From Erwinia sp. S63 (GTDB lineage: Bacteria > Pseudomonadota > Gammaproteobacteria > Enterobacterales > Enterobacteriaceae), in the NCBI RefSeq assembly GCF_016625195.1, contig NZ_JACVUP010000003.1:186001-250000 (forward strand): DNA of 64,000 nucleotides, in the 5' to 3' direction. The notes below the pieces were generated by a model. That model saw only the letters and a program-made list of their open reading frames with translations. It searched no databases and was not told the origin of the DNA. A program made the translations under genes and the position numbers. Positions 1-7,924 of this stretch are shown here, in pieces (position 1 is the stretch's first letter; every line of letters begins with the position of its first letter).

Positions 1-405
1 TGCGGGTTGATTGCGCTGGTGCTTAACGACGCTGCTTACACCTCGGAGATTCTGCGTGGTGGTCTCAATGCCGTCAGCGTGCAGTCGCTTGAGGCTGCCA
101 AAGTCAGCGGTATGTCGCGTTTTACGACGCTGCGCCGCATCACCTTGCCGCTCGCCGTGCGCCAGGCGTTGCCGGCTTACAGCAATGAAGTCATCTCGAT
201 GATCAAATCCACATCCCTGGTCAGCACCATCAGTTTGATGGAAATGACAGGCATCGCGGATTCAATTGTGTCGGAGACGTTCCGCGCGCTGGAGGTGTTT
301 ATCAGTGCGGCGATCATTTATCTGCTGCTGACCGTGCTGGTCAGTAAAGCTGTGGCGCTACTGGAGCGCCGTTTGTCCCCTTATCACGTTGGAGCACGTC
401 AATGA
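1..405 (+). CDS. Polar amino acid ABC transporter permease, HisM/GlnP type (5' partial)
   Basis: Inner-membrane permease of a polar amino acid ABC importer. The reading frame is open from base 1, so the N-terminus lies outside the window. The visible 134 residues hold the cytoplasmic EAA loop (LEAAKVSG, then an ITLPLAVRQALPAY stretch) that docks on the ATPase, and a last membrane helix near the C-terminus (ISAAIIYLLLTVLV). The stop overlaps the ATG of the ATPase gene (ATGA at 402-405), so the two are translationally coupled. The family is clear. The substrate (for example His/Arg/Orn, Gln or an opine) cannot be told from this fragment. Confidence 0.9.
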   Translation, partial: CGLIALVLNDAAYTSEILRGGLNAVSVQSLEAAKVSGMSRFTTLRRITLPLAVRQALPAYSNEVISMIKSTSLVSTISLMEMTGIADSIVSETFRALEVFISAAIIYLLLTVLVSKAVALLERRLSPYHVGARQ

Positions 406-1178
406 GTAAACCCACTATCGCCCTGAGTCATCTCAGAAAAAGTTATAGCGGGCATGAAGTGCTTCATGACATCAGTCTGACGGCGCAGGATGGGGATGTG
501 ATATCACTGATTGGCGCCAGCGGTTCTGGAAAAAGTACTTTGTTGCGCTGCATCCCGTTCCTTGAAGTGCCGCAAGGCGGGGAAATCGCGGTCGGGGATG
601 AGGTGATCACCATTGACAATCCCCACGAGAAACTCAGCCGCGAACAGCAGCGTCGTATCAAACTAATGCGCATGCAATTGGGTTTTGTGTTCCAGAGTTT
701 TAATCTTTGGCCGCATAAAACCGTGATGCAGAACATTATTGAAGCGCCGGTGCATGTGCAGAAACGCAGTCAAAAAGAGGTGATTGAAGAAGCCGAAGCT
801 CTATTGCATAAAGTCGGGCTGTATGAAAAGCGCAACGCATGGCCCTCGCAGCTTTCAGGTGGGCAGCAACAACGCGTGGCCATCGCGCGAGCGTTAGCGC
901 AGCAGCCCAAAGCGATTCTTTTTGATGAGCCCACTTCTGCACTCGACCCGGAACTGGTTGGCGAAGTGTTAAGGGTGATCCGTAGCCTGGCTGAAGAGGG
1001 ACGCACGATGATCATCGTCACTCACGAAATGGGCTTCGCGCGCGATGTTTCCAACAAAGCGGTATTTCTGCATCAGGGCAAAATCGAAGAGTCGGGGCCA
1101 CCGCAGCAGATGTTTAGCGATCCACTCTCTGATCGCTGCCGGGCTTTTGTCAGTAGTCACTTGCAGCGTAATAGTTAA
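402..1178 (+). CDS. Polar amino acid ABC transporter ATP-binding protein, HisP/GlnQ type
   Basis: ATPase that drives the preceding permease. It has 258 residues, normal for the family. The Walker A motif GASGSGKST is at about residues 38-46, the ABC signature LSGGQQQR at 151-158, and Walker B ILFDEP at 172-177 followed by TSALDPE. The switch histidine is in [10 protein letters not shown]. The start overlaps the permease stop by 4 bp, and a strong terminator follows at 1188-1211, so this is the last gene of the transport operon. The substrate is unknown; the HisP-like sequence suggests a basic or polar amino acid. Confidence 0.95.
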   Translation: MSKPTIALSHLRKSYSGHEVLHDISLTAQDGDVISLIGASGSGKSTLLRCIPFLEVPQGGEIAVGDEVITIDNPHEKLSREQQRRIKLMRMQLGFVFQSFNLWPHKTVMQNIIEAPVHVQKRSQKEVIEEAEALLHKVGLYEKRNAWPSQLSGGQQQRVAIARALAQQPKAILFDEPTSALDPELVGEVLRVIRSLAEEGRTMIIVTHEMGFARDVSNKAVFLHQGKIEESGPPQQMFSDPLSDRCRAFVSSHLQRNS

Positions 1179-1187
1179 CCTCCTTTC

Positions 1188-1211
1188 AAACCCGCTTCGG
1201 CGGGTTTTTTC
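1188..1211 (+). terminator. Rho-independent terminator of the ABC transporter operon
   Basis: AAACCCGC, loop TTCG, GCGGGTTT, then a run of T. The 8-bp stem with a stable TTCG loop sits 10 bp after the ATPase stop. Confidence 0.9.
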
Positions 1212-1541
1212 TTATCTAAATCCGCAAAAAATAAATTTTCCTGGTTAACGATTTCACCCTGAAATACATTAATTTTTAGGATATTTCTTGCGATTTATCT
1301 TAACGATTTCAGTTAACAAAACAGTGTATACAACATAAATTTTCAGACCCTTCCTGGGCCTGAACCGCGCTTAACTTCAACGACTTAAAATGAAAAGTAA
1401 GAAATTTCCTATATAAATCAGATCACAAAGATCAAATTACCCTGTTGATATCCTCATTAAGCCTAAGATATATTCGCGCAGAATCACACAAGGAAAGTGT
1501 GCTTAAAGCGTGCTTTCCGCGCTTCACTTACAGGAGTAAAT
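1212..1541 (+). promoter_or_regulatory. AT-rich promoter region of the T6SS main operon
   Basis: This 330-bp gap has no convincing gene and is clearly richer in A/T than both flanks, which in enterobacterial T6SS loci often marks H-NS-controlled promoters. The best sigma70-like match is TTGATA at 1445-1450 with an 18-bp spacer to TATATT at 1469-1474, about 70 bp before the tssB ATG. A CRP-like half site (AGATCACA) lies just upstream at about 1430. No sigma54 motif was found by eye. These are pattern matches and no start site is known. Confidence 0.5.
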
Positions 1542-2039
1542 ATGAGTAATTCTTATCAAAATGAAATACCCAAAGCGCGCGTTAACATCAAACTCGACGT
1601 TCATACAGGCGGCGCTGCACGCAAAATGGAGCTGCCGCTCAAATTGCTGGTGACCGGTGATTTCAGTAATGGTCAGGAAGATCGCGTGCTGAGCGAACGC
1701 GAAAAGGTCAACGTCAATAAAAACAACTTCGACAGCGTGCTCGCTGACTTCTCGCCATCAGTACGGCTCACCGTACCGGATACCTTGTCAGCAGATGGCA
1801 GTGAACAGGCCATCAATCTGACCTTCAGCAACATCAAAGACTTCGAACCTGAGCAGGTCGCCCGTCAAATTCCGCAACTCAAAGCGATGCTCGCGATGCG
1901 CAATCTGTTGCGCGATCTCAAATCCAATCTGCTCGATAACGTCACCTTCCGCAAAGAGCTGGAAATTATTCTGAAAGACCCGGCACTGAGTGACGAACTG
2001 CGTTCCGAACTTTCTGCGCTTGCCAGCGATAACGGCTGA
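1542..2039 (+). CDS. tssB: T6SS contractile sheath small subunit TssB (VipA)
   Basis: Small subunit of the contractile sheath; with TssC it builds the tail sheath around the Hcp tube in the cytoplasm. It has 165 residues, the usual size. Typical VipA features are the N-terminal ARVNIKLDVHTGGA segment, the LPLKLLVTGDFS core strand and the C-terminal FRKELEIILKDP helix. I chose the ATG at 1542 because AGGAG lies at 1532-1536 and homologues start at this point. The open frame continues upstream to 1497 without a ribosome site. First gene of the T6SS operon. Confidence 0.96.
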   Translation: MSNSYQNEIPKARVNIKLDVHTGGAARKMELPLKLLVTGDFSNGQEDRVLSEREKVNVNKNNFDSVLADFSPSVRLTVPDTLSADGSEQAINLTFSNIKDFEPEQVARQIPQLKAMLAMRNLLRDLKSNLLDNVTFRKELEIILKDPALSDELRSELSALASDNG

Positions 2040-2073
2040 ACCCTTTTAACGGACTAAATGAGAGACGATGCTG

Positions 2074-3615
2074 ATGTCAGTTCAGAATGAAACCCTGTCT
2101 TCCGGTGGCACCACCGTGCTTGAAAACTCTGCAGCGGAAGGTGTGTACGCCTCGCTGTTCGATAAAATTAATCTCCATCCGGTCACCTCACTGAGCGATC
2201 TGAATGTCTGGCAAGACAATCAGGCGATGTCAGACGCCACTGCTGACGAGCGCGTCACGGCGGCGATGCAGGTGTTTCTTAATCGTTTAAAAATCAGCGG
2301 TGAGAAAGTCGAAAAACTGGATAAAAACCTGCTGGATCACCACATTGCCGAGCTGGATTATCAGATCAGCCGCCAGCTGGATGCGGTGATGCACCATGAT
2401 GAATTCCAGAAAGTGGAATCGGTTTGGCGTGGATTGAAATCGCTGGTGGATAAGACCGATTTCCGCCAGAACGTCAAACTTGAAGTGCTTGATGTGTCGA
2501 AAGAAGACCTGCGTCAGGATTTCGAAGACGCGCCGGAAATCATCCAAAGTGGTCTGTATCTGCAAACCTACGTTGCCGAGTACGACACACCGGGTGGCGA
2601 GCCGATCGGCGCGGTGATTTCAGCATATGAATTTGATGCCTCTGCGCAGGATATGGCGCTGCTGCGAAACATCTCCAAAGTCGCGGCATCCGCCCATATG
2701 CCGTTTATCGGATCAGCCGGCCCGGCGTTTTTCCTCAAGGAATCAATGGAAGAAGTGGCCGCCATCAAAGACATCGGCAACTACTTTGATCGTGCGGAAT
2801 ATATCAAGTGGAAATCCTTCCGCGAAACCGATGATTCACGTTATATCGGCCTGACCATGCCGCGTGTGCTGGGCCGTTTGCCGTACGGACCTGATACCGT
2901 GCCGGTGCGCAGCTTCAATTACGTGGAAGAGGTAAAAGGCCCGGATCACGAAAAATATCTCTGGACCAATTCGTCTTTTGCCTTCGCCGCCAACATGGTG
3001 AAGAGCTTTATCAACAACGGCTGGTGCGTGCAGATCCGAGGCCCACAGGCGGGCGGTGCGGTGCAGGATCTGCCGATTCACCTGTATGACCTCGGCACCG
3101 GTAATCAGGTGAAAATCCCTTCTGAAGTGATGATCCCTGAAACCCGCGAGTTTGAATTTGCGAACCTCGGTTTTATCCCGCTTTCGTATTACAAGAACCG
3201 TGATTACGCCTGCTTCTTCTCCGCAAACTCCGCGCAAAAACCGGCGCTGTATGACACCGCAGATGCCACCGCCAACAGCCGCATCAATGCGCGCTTGCCT
3301 TACATCTTCCTGCTGTCACGCATCGCGCATTATCTGAAGCTGATTCAGCGCGAAAACATCGGCACCACCAAAGATCGCCGCTTGCTGGAACTGGAGCTGA
3401 ATACCTGGGTGCGTGGATTGGTGACCGAAATGACCGATCCGGGCGATGAGTTGCAGGCTTCCCATCCGCTGCGCGATGCCAAAGTGATTGTGGAAGATAT
3501 CGAAGATAACCCGGGCTTCTTCCGTGTGAAGCTGTTCGCAGTGCCGCATTTCCAGGTGGAAGGCATGGACGTCAATCTATCGCTGGTATCGCAGATGCCA
3601 AAAGCGAAAGCGTAA
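2074..3615 (+). CDS. tssC: T6SS contractile sheath large subunit TssC (VipB)
   Basis: Large sheath subunit that pairs with TssB; its C-terminal part carries the region recognised by ClpV after contraction in this family. About 513 residues, full length. The N-terminal segment LLDHHIAELDYQISRQLDAV followed by WRGLKSLVD is characteristic, and the C-terminus LFAVPHFQVEGMDVNLSLVSQ ends as in EvpB/VipB proteins. The start at 2074 is preferred because GAGAG (2060-2064) is 9 bp upstream; an in-frame ATG at 2068 is only 3 bp from it. It lies 34 bp after tssB. Confidence 0.96.
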   Translation: MSVQNETLSSGGTTVLENSAAEGVYASLFDKINLHPVTSLSDLNVWQDNQAMSDATADERVTAAMQVFLNRLKISGEKVEKLDKNLLDHHIAELDYQISRQLDAVMHHDEFQKVESVWRGLKSLVDKTDFRQNVKLEVLDVSKEDLRQDFEDAPEIIQSGLYLQTYVAEYDTPGGEPIGAVISAYEFDASAQDMALLRNISKVAASAHMPFIGSAGPAFFLKESMEEVAAIKDIGNYFDRAEYIKWKSFRETDDSRYIGLTMPRVLGRLPYGPDTVPVRSFNYVEEVKGPDHEKYLWTNSSFAFAANMVKSFINNGWCVQIRGPQAGGAVQDLPIHLYDLGTGNQVKIPSEVMIPETREFEFANLGFIPLSYYKNRDYACFFSANSAQKPALYDTADATANSRINARLPYIFLLSRIAHYLKLIQRENIGTTKDRRLLELELNTWVRGLVTEMTDPGDELQASHPLRDAKVIVEDIEDNPGFFRVKLFAVPHFQVEGMDVNLSLVSQMPKAKA

Positions 3616-3629
3616 GGCGGCTATCCGTA

Positions 3630-4967
3630 ATGAAAATTTACCGTCCGTTATGGGAAGACGGCGCGTTTCTGACGCCGCAACAGTTCCAGCAGCAGGCCAT
3701 GTGGGACGCGCATGTGGCAGGTACCGTCGCTGGCATGGTGCTGGCGCACCCCTGGGGCGTGCTATGTGCAGAGTTCGATGATAGCGCGCTGGCGCTGTCA
3801 AAACTGAATGCAACGCACATTGCCGTCCGCTTTGCGGATGGCTCACTGGTCGACACCCATCTGGCTGACACACTGCCACCCGTCTGTGAGTTGACTGATG
3901 TGACGGATCGGGACAGCGTAGAGGTGGTACTGGCGCTGCCGCTGATCAACGCCAACGGCGGTAATCTGGAAAACGGTGCGGACAGCGAGCGTCCGCGCCG
4001 CTGGGTCGCCACCCGCGAGCGCGTGCAGGAGCTGGCAGGTCACGAGCGTACAGAGATTGCGGTACAGCGTTATGCGCTGCGCCTGCGGCTGGCGCATCAG
4101 GAAAACGCGGCGTACCTGACCTGTCCGGTTGCTCGTCTGGTGCGCAACGCGCAGGGGCAGTGGATGCGCGACACTACGTTTATTCCCCCCATGCTGTCAC
4201 TGGCTGCGAGTCCGGCGCTGGTCGCGGCGCTGGGTGACCTGCTTCATCGCCTGCAGGCACGCCGTCACCGTCTGATGCAACTGCGCCGCGAAAGTAACGA
4301 ACGCATGGCCGATTTTGCCGTGTCCGACGTTTCTCTGTTCTGGCTGCTCAATGCGCTGAACAGCGCGGAGCCGGTGCTGACAGAGTTGTATCAGTCACCG
4401 TCGCGCCATCCTGAACTGCTTTATCGTGAGCTGGTGCGCCTTGCGGGGAGTCTGCTGACGTTTTCCCTCGAGAACGCGCCGGACGATATCCCAGCCTACC
4501 GACACAACGCGCCAGAGCAGGTTTTCCCACCGCTGTTCACGCTGCTGGATACGCTGCTGGAGGCAAGCCTGCCTTCCCGCGTGATCGCCATCGACCTGGA
4601 AAAACAGGGGGTGCTGTGGAAGGGCAGGCTGCACGATGCGCGCCTGCGCGAAGGGGCGGATTTCTATCTGTCCGTGCGCTCTTCGCTGCCAAATCATGAA
4701 CTTCAGGCGCGCTTCCCGCTGCTGTGCAAGGCAGGCAGCCAGGACGATGTGTCAGAGGTAGTGAATATCGCGCTGAGCGGCATGGTCATCCGCCCGCTGC
4801 CGCATGTCCCTGCGGCCATCCCGTTACGCCTGGAAAATCAGTATTTCGCGCTGGATCTCTTAACGGATGCGGCCCGGGCGATGCTGGCCTCCGGCGGCTG
4901 TACCTTCTACACGCCGGAATCGCTCGGTGAGCTGAAACTGGAACTCTACGCGGTGCTGCGCTCATGA
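3630..4967 (+). CDS. tssK: T6SS baseplate protein TssK
   Basis: TssK links the baseplate (TssEFG) to the membrane complex. It has 445 residues, normal for the family. It opens with the conserved IYRPLWEDGAFLTPQQFQQQ segment, and has the coiled, Arg-rich LHRLQARRHRLMQLRRES neck helix and a C-terminal domain ending in LGELKLELYAVL. It starts 14 bp after tssC and overlaps the next gene by 4 bp (ATGA), so it belongs to the same transcript. Confidence 0.95.
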   Translation: MKIYRPLWEDGAFLTPQQFQQQAMWDAHVAGTVAGMVLAHPWGVLCAEFDDSALALSKLNATHIAVRFADGSLVDTHLADTLPPVCELTDVTDRDSVEVVLALPLINANGGNLENGADSERPRRWVATRERVQELAGHERTEIAVQRYALRLRLAHQENAAYLTCPVARLVRNAQGQWMRDTTFIPPMLSLAASPALVAALGDLLHRLQARRHRLMQLRRESNERMADFAVSDVSLFWLLNALNSAEPVLTELYQSPSRHPELLYRELVRLAGSLLTFSLENAPDDIPAYRHNAPEQVFPPLFTLLDTLLEASLPSRVIAIDLEKQGVLWKGRLHDARLREGADFYLSVRSSLPNHELQARFPLLCKAGSQDDVSEVVNIALSGMVIRPLPHVPAAIPLRLENQYFALDLLTDAARAMLASGGCTFYTPESLGELKLELYAVLRS

Positions 4968-5614
4968 ATAATCCCAACACGCTGACAGAGCGTCTGTTTT
5001 TTCAGGGCTGGCTGATGGTCAGCCAACTGCGTTGCGGACAGCAAATTGAAAACGGCGACGCGCTATACCGACGCGCGGCGGGCTGGGTGAAATCAGCCCG
5101 CGAGGCGCTGACTGAGGCCGGGTTCAGCGAGGCCAGCCGTGACCACATGCTTTATGCCTTCTGCGTGCTGCTGGATGAGGCAGTGCTAAACAGAGGGAGT
5201 CAGGACGATGGCTGGCTGCGCTGGACCCGTGATCCGTTGCAGGTGCGCTTTTTTGGTTCACTGAACGGCGGTGAAGCGCTCTGGGATCGTATCCGCACCG
5301 TGCTGAACGAACCCGCAGCGGACATTACGGTGCTGACCTGCTTTTACCGCACCCTGCAGCTGGGGTTCGTCGGGCATTACCGTGCGCAGGATGACGAACG
5401 TCGTGAAGACGTGGTGAATGCGCTGGCTGCCCGTGTGCCGCCTTTTGCGCTGCCGGAAGATGCGCCGCTGGTGGTTCGCCCCGCAGGTCTGCGCAGCGGA
5501 CGCCGCTTTTACTGGCTGAGCTGGGCGATGGCCGTCGTGCTGCTTGGCGGTCTCTGGTTCGTGCTGGAGTCAACGCTGGCAGAGATGGTGTCGCGCATGG
5601 CAGGTGCACAGTAA
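4964..5614 (+). CDS. tssL: T6SS membrane-complex protein TssL (DotU/IcmH family)
   Basis: Inner-membrane component of the TssJLM complex. Of its 216 residues, the first ~180 form the cytoplasmic DotU fold, with the conserved YAFCVLLDEAVL and GGEALWDRI-type motifs. A single membrane helix (WLSWAMAVVLLGGLWFVL) follows near the C-terminus, giving the usual tail-anchored topology. It has no peptidoglycan-binding extension of its own; that role probably falls to the OmpA-domain protein next door, whose start overlaps this stop by one base. Confidence 0.94.
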   Translation: MNNPNTLTERLFFQGWLMVSQLRCGQQIENGDALYRRAAGWVKSAREALTEAGFSEASRDHMLYAFCVLLDEAVLNRGSQDDGWLRWTRDPLQVRFFGSLNGGEALWDRIRTVLNEPAADITVLTCFYRTLQLGFVGHYRAQDDERREDVVNALAARVPPFALPEDAPLVVRPAGLRSGRRFYWLSWAMAVVLLGGLWFVLESTLAEMVSRMAGAQ

Positions 5615-7275
5615 TGGTCCGACCCGATTCACGTCAGGGCCTGACGCTGCTGGCAGCCGTGCTCGCGATCCTGCTAGTAGTGGGCTTTTCGGGACTGAAG
5701 CCGTTGAACACAGTGGCGCTCTGTGTGCTGGTGCTACTAGTGGCCGGTTTTATTCTGTGGCATTTGCAGCGTAATGCCACTGATCACCAACCGGACATTG
5801 ATGCCAGCCTGCCGCCGGAAACCTATTGCGGGCCGGTAATTCTGGTTATCGGGGATACGGCACCGTTGTTTGGTGATCTGACACACCGCGAGACCCGCTT
5901 GGGGTGGTATCTGAACGTGCGCCAGCCTGCTGAACTGTCCGCGCTGGCGGAACGGCTGGCAGAGCAGTGTCCAGCGCTGCTTACTCAGCTTTCAGTGATG
6001 CTGGCAATCATCCCCGGGCAGCACACCTCCGCTGACGTATTGATACAGCAGCAGGGAGGATGGCTGAGGGCCGTTTCACAGTGCCGGGTTGTGCTGAAAG
6101 GGTTGCCGCCATTGGGGGCCGTGATATGGGGCTCGTCAGTGGATGAGCGCACGCACTGGTTCAGCTATACGCCAGACCATTCGCAGTTTCAGTTTCATCC
6201 GGAAAATGACGCCCGCCTTTCGCTGGCGGAGTGGGTCACCCGGGATCCCCTGCATTTTCATCACGCGTTCAGACTGCAAAGCCTGATGCAGTGGTATGCG
6301 GGGCAGTTCGCGGCTTTGCACACCGCAAGCTCGTGCCAGATCGGCGTCTGCCTGACGCCGGTGTCGTCGCTATCGGGCAACCTGTGGCAGCAGCATACCG
6401 TCGGGCTGACCACGCTGTCGCCTGAAAACTATGCGTCTCCGCCTTCACTGCCGCTGCCGGATGGGCTGCTGTCCGGTATGCCGCAGCGGCAGGGTATCAG
6501 CCGCACGCTGCGAACGGCGCGCAGGGTCGGAATGATGCTGGGCCTGTTTCTGGCGCTGGCCATGCTGGCTTCCTTCATCCAAAACCAGCGCCTCGTGCGC
6601 AGCGTGGCCGATCACCTTGCCCTGTGGCACAGCTTGCCGGAGGGTGCTGTTGCTGCGAAAACGCTTGCGCGCGATGCCCTTATCCGTGACCGCACGCAGC
6701 TGGATGCCTGGCAGCGCAGCGGAGAGCCAATGCGGTATGGCGTGGGGCTTTATCAGGGCATGCGGCTCATTGAGCCGGTAAACGCAGCCATCCATCGCTG
6801 GGCACCGCCGCCCGCGCCAGCACCCGTGATTCAGCAGGTAGTGGAGGGACCGCAGACGGTGCGGCTTGACAGCCTGTCGCTGTTTGAATCGGGCAAAGCG
6901 GCGCTGAGGGCGGGATCCGACAAAGTGCTCATCAATGCACTGGTGGGCATCAAAGCCCGGCCCGGCTGGCTGATTGTGGTCGCCGGCCATACTGACAGCA
7001 CCGGCAATCAGCAGAACAATCAGCTGCTCTCGCTGAAGCGCGCCGGAGCGGTGCGCGACTGGATGCGCGACACCGGCGACGTGCCGGAGAGCTGTTTCGC
7101 GGTACAGGGCTACGGTCAGGATCGTCCGGTTGCAACAAACGAGTCGGCGGAGGGGCGTGCGCTCAACCGCCGGGTCGAAATCAGTCTGGTGCCACAGGCG
7201 GACGCCTGCCGCGTGCCAGGCGCACAAACCCGGTCATCACAGGATGATGGCCATTCTCAGTCTGAAAAGGAGTAA
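5614..7275 (+). CDS. T6SS-associated OmpA-domain membrane protein (TagL-like peptidoglycan anchor)
   Basis: 553-residue membrane protein encoded directly after tssL. Two N-terminal membrane helices (about residues 9-25 and 33-50) and a third near 305-325 surround a cytoplasmic region. The C-terminal ~110 residues are an OmpA/MotB domain with the peptidoglycan-binding signature VAGHTDSTGNQQNNQ (about 455-470) and NRRVEI (about 518). By analogy with TagL it should fasten the membrane complex to the cell wall. The name is by role rather than proven orthology. It lies between tssL and hcp, and hcp starts 4 bp after its stop. Confidence 0.88.
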   Translation: MVRPDSRQGLTLLAAVLAILLVVGFSGLKPLNTVALCVLVLLVAGFILWHLQRNATDHQPDIDASLPPETYCGPVILVIGDTAPLFGDLTHRETRLGWYLNVRQPAELSALAERLAEQCPALLTQLSVMLAIIPGQHTSADVLIQQQGGWLRAVSQCRVVLKGLPPLGAVIWGSSVDERTHWFSYTPDHSQFQFHPENDARLSLAEWVTRDPLHFHHAFRLQSLMQWYAGQFAALHTASSCQIGVCLTPVSSLSGNLWQQHTVGLTTLSPENYASPPSLPLPDGLLSGMPQRQGISRTLRTARRVGMMLGLFLALAMLASFIQNQRLVRSVADHLALWHSLPEGAVAAKTLARDALIRDRTQLDAWQRSGEPMRYGVGLYQGMRLIEPVNAAIHRWAPPPAPAPVIQQVVEGPQTVRLDSLSLFESGKAALRAGSDKVLINALVGIKARPGWLIVVAGHTDSTGNQQNNQLLSLKRAGAVRDWMRDTGDVPESCFAVQGYGQDRPVATNESAEGRALNRRVEISLVPQADACRVPGAQTRSSQDDGHSQSEKE

Positions 7276-7279
7276 CAAC

Positions 7280-7771
7280 ATGGCAATTCCAGTTTATCTG
7301 TGGCTGAAGGACGACGGCGGCGCGGACATCAAGGGTTCAGTAGACGTGCAGGATCGCGAGGGCAGCATTGAGGTGGTGGCGCAGGAGCATAACCTGTACA
7401 TCCCGACCGACAACAATACCGGCAAGCTGACCGGCACCCGTATTCACACCCCGTTCCTGTTCACCAAGGAAATCGACTCGTCGAGCCCGTACCTCTACAA
7501 GGCCGTGACAACTGGTCAGACCCTGAAGTCGGCGGAGTTCAAGTGGTACCGCATCAGCGATGCAGGCCAGGAAGTCGAGTACTTCAACACCAGGCTTGAG
7601 AACGTGAAGGTGGTGAAGGTGAATCCTGTCATGCACGACATTAAAGATCCTTCCAAAGAGAAGCACAACCATCTGGAGATGATTGAGCTGCGCTACGAAA
7701 AAATCACCTGGACCTACAAGGACGGCAACATCATTCATTCCGATTCCTGGAACGAACGCGCCACCGCGTAA
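7280..7771 (+). CDS. hcp: T6SS tube protein Hcp (TssD)
   Basis: Hexameric ring protein that forms the inner tube and is exported. It has 163 residues. Typical Hcp segments are MAIPVYLWLKDDGG at the start, the IHTPFLFTKEIDSSSPYLYKAV core, and EKITWTYKDGNI near the end. The start at 7280 is set by AAGGAG at 7267-7272; an open frame reaches back to 7130, but that is an overlap with the previous gene. A strong terminator follows, which would raise Hcp output relative to clpV. No C-terminal toxin extension is present. Confidence 0.96.
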   Translation: MAIPVYLWLKDDGGADIKGSVDVQDREGSIEVVAQEHNLYIPTDNNTGKLTGTRIHTPFLFTKEIDSSSPYLYKAVTTGQTLKSAEFKWYRISDAGQEVEYFNTRLENVKVVKVNPVMHDIKDPSKEKHNHLEMIELRYEKITWTYKDGNIIHSDSWNERATA

Positions 7772-7777
7772 GCCCGT

Positions 7778-7803
7778 GCGGACGGTTCGCCGTCCGCTTT
7801 TTC
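7778..7803 (+). terminator. Terminator between hcp and clpV
   Basis: GCGGACGG, loop TTCG, CCGTCCGC, then TTTTT. A perfect 8-bp stem starting 6 bp after the hcp stop. It probably ends or attenuates the tssB-hcp transcript, so clpV may have its own promoter or depend on read-through. Confidence 0.9.
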
Positions 7804-7924
7804 AGGTCTGCGCCTGCGCGCGGGTGCAGCCCTGAAAAACACACTGATGTTCAGATACCTCAGACCTTATGGGCCTCGGTTAACGGCCAGGGGCGGTAGC
7901 GTGCCTGAAATGGAGAGAACACCT

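Noticed and set aside
1212..1541. Sigma54 promoter for the T6SS
   Set aside because: Looked for a GG-N10-GC element as seen in some T6SS loci; none convincing by eye.
6445..7227. 260-codon open frame on the - strand
   Set aside because: Antisense shadow of the OmpA-domain gene, with no ribosome site or recognisable domain.
7130..7279. N-terminal extension of Hcp
   Set aside because: Overlaps the OmpA-domain gene in another frame; the ribosome site at 7267-7272 and Hcp homology set the start at 7280.
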